From Deltaproteobacteria bacterium UBA2957 (GTDB taxonomy: Bacteria > Myxococcota_A > UBA796): 14,499 nt of DNA. The translations under genes and the position numbers were made by a program. The stretch spans positions 1 to 14,499 of the forward strand of contig DEBL01000148.1 of the NCBI GenBank assembly GCA_002348535.1, given 5' to 3'. The first letter of the stretch is position 1, and every line of letters starts with the position of its first letter. Of this stretch, positions 13,662-14,499 are shown one piece after another. The notes under the pieces were generated by a model that saw only the letters and a list, made by a program, of their open reading frames with translations, was not told where the DNA came from and made no database searches.

Positions 13662-14499
13662 ATGCTCCACCCCTACCGTGTTCAGTGGCCTGTACTCGCC
13701 CTTGTCGCCGCATGCGGCACGAGTCCCGACTACGACGAGGACAAGGAGCGAATCGGCAGTGACTCGGGGGGCGCCGTCGACTTCGATGCCGACTGTGTGG
13801 CGCCCACCCTCGCCCAGACACCCCCGCTGGCCCAGCGCGTGGGCCCCCTCGACACCATGGTGCTGAATGCCGAAGGCTCGGTTGCGGTGACAGTGCTGAG
13901 CGGCGGCACCCTTTCAGGCACCGTGGTCGTGGACCCGGTGGAGGGCGAGGCGGTCTTCAGGGACCTGTCGACCGACGCGGCGGGCGTGTGGGAGCTGTCC
14001 TTTTCAGAGGTCGGCTGCGCGGAGGCCACGACCGTGTCGTTTGTGGTGGGCACAGCCGTTCACTACGAGCCGGTGTTCTTGGAGACCGGGCGCGTCGGCG
14101 TGGAGTACGCGGACGGCTTGCACGCCGATGTCGTCCAAGACCTTCCCGCCGGACTCCGCCTGAGCAGCGGCACCGTCTTTGGCATTCCAGACGCTGCGTC
14201 TGAAGGGATTGGTTCAGCGGCGAGGCTGGAAGGTTCGGTGGCCACGCGGCTTCGGGTTCACCTCCCCATCATCGACGGCCAAGAAGCGTTGCCCGCCACC
14301 GTCCCTGAAGACGATGGGGACTGGGCGGTCACCGAGGACGCCCGCGTCATCGACAGCATCACGACATCACGGGGCGAGCGCACCGACGTCGCGGTGTGGG
14401 TCACCCGACCCGAGGGGGCCGGCCCGTTTCCCCTGATCGCCTTCCACCACGCCGCTCACTACCCGGCCGACATCTACGACCACTACACGAGCCTGCATC
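13662..14499 (+). CDS. Lipoprotein with Ig-like domains and start of an alpha/beta-hydrolase (partial, 279+ aa)
   Basis: The N-terminus MLHPYRVQWPVLALVAAC is a lipoprotein signal with lipobox VAAC and lipidated Cys18, followed by an acidic linker (DYDEDKER), so the protein should be exported and membrane-tethered. Residues ~65-130 look like one Ig-like beta domain. Residues ~135-200 contain LPAGLRLSSGTVFGIPDAA (152-170), the 'LPxGLxL...GTPT' signature of putative-Ig (He_PIG) domains. From about 225 onward, ITTSRGERTDVAVWVTRP and PFPLIAFHHAAHYP (255-268) match the start of a dienelactone-hydrolase/chlorophyllase-like esterase, with HHA where HHG is usual at the oxyanion hole. The nucleophile and the rest lie beyond the window. 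An alternative start is the ATG at 13656. It is likely a secreted esterase or lipase; substrate unknown. Confidence 0.8.
   Translation, partial: MLHPYRVQWPVLALVAACGTSPDYDEDKERIGSDSGGAVDFDADCVAPTLAQTPPLAQRVGPLDTMVLNAEGSVAVTVLSGGTLSGTVVVDPVEGEAVFRDLSTDAAGVWELSFSEVGCAEATTVSFVVGTAVHYEPVFLETGRVGVEYADGLHADVVQDLPAGLRLSSGTVFGIPDAASEGIGSAARLEGSVATRLRVHLPIIDGQEALPATVPEDDGDWAVTEDARVIDSITTSRGERTDVAVWVTRPEGAGPFPLIAFHHAAHYPADIYDHYTSLH

Overview
The window looks like chromosomal DNA of a GC-rich Gram-negative bacterium, most likely a myxobacterium-like (Myxococcota/'deltaproteobacterial') lineage. This is inferred from three things: a large Ser/Thr kinase fused to an ATPase and a long repeat tail, two lipobox-type lipoproteins with acidic low-complexity linkers, and a eukaryote-type serine dehydratase. 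No rRNA, tRNA, CRISPR array, insertion sequence or phage gene was seen.

Layout. 2-1327 (-): bleomycin-hydrolase/PepC-type cysteine aminopeptidase, cut by the window edge at or very near its C-terminus. 1506-2402 (-): unrecognised ~300-residue protein. 2620-3285 (+): small acidic lipoprotein. 3364-6738 (-): 1124-residue Ser/Thr kinase + NB-ARC/AfsR-like ATPase + TPR-like repeats. 6845-7318 (-): small membrane protein. 7386-9196 (+): two-gene operon with a 4-bp ATGA overlap, an SDS-type serine/threonine dehydratase followed by a GST-fold protein with a C-terminal hydrophobic anchor. 9200-10591 (-): RmuC. 10800-11258 (-): divergent QueD. 11423-13568 (+): tight operon queE - folE2 - SMR transporter. 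13662-14499 (+): lipoprotein with Ig-like domains and the beginning of an alpha/beta-hydrolase, cut by the window end.

How the genes work together. FolE2 (GTP to dihydroneopterin triphosphate), QueD (to 6-carboxytetrahydropterin) and QueE (to 7-carboxy-7-deazaguanine) are the first three steps of 7-deazaguanine/queuosine biosynthesis. They sit around one divergent control region (11259-11422). QueC and QueF are not in the window.

The most unusual object is the FolE2 protein. After a complete GTP cyclohydrolase IB domain it continues in frame through an Ala-rich linker into an XRE/Cro-type helix-turn-helix domain. The queE promoter (TTGACC, 17 bp, extended TATCAC) carries a perfect inverted repeat inside its spacer and three CGGTA repeats upstream of its -35. 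I propose, as inference, that the FolE2-XRE protein is an enzyme-repressor that senses flux through the pathway's first step and controls its own operon and perhaps queD. A secondary oddity is that this QueD has Tyr where the canonical HGH zinc motif has its second His.
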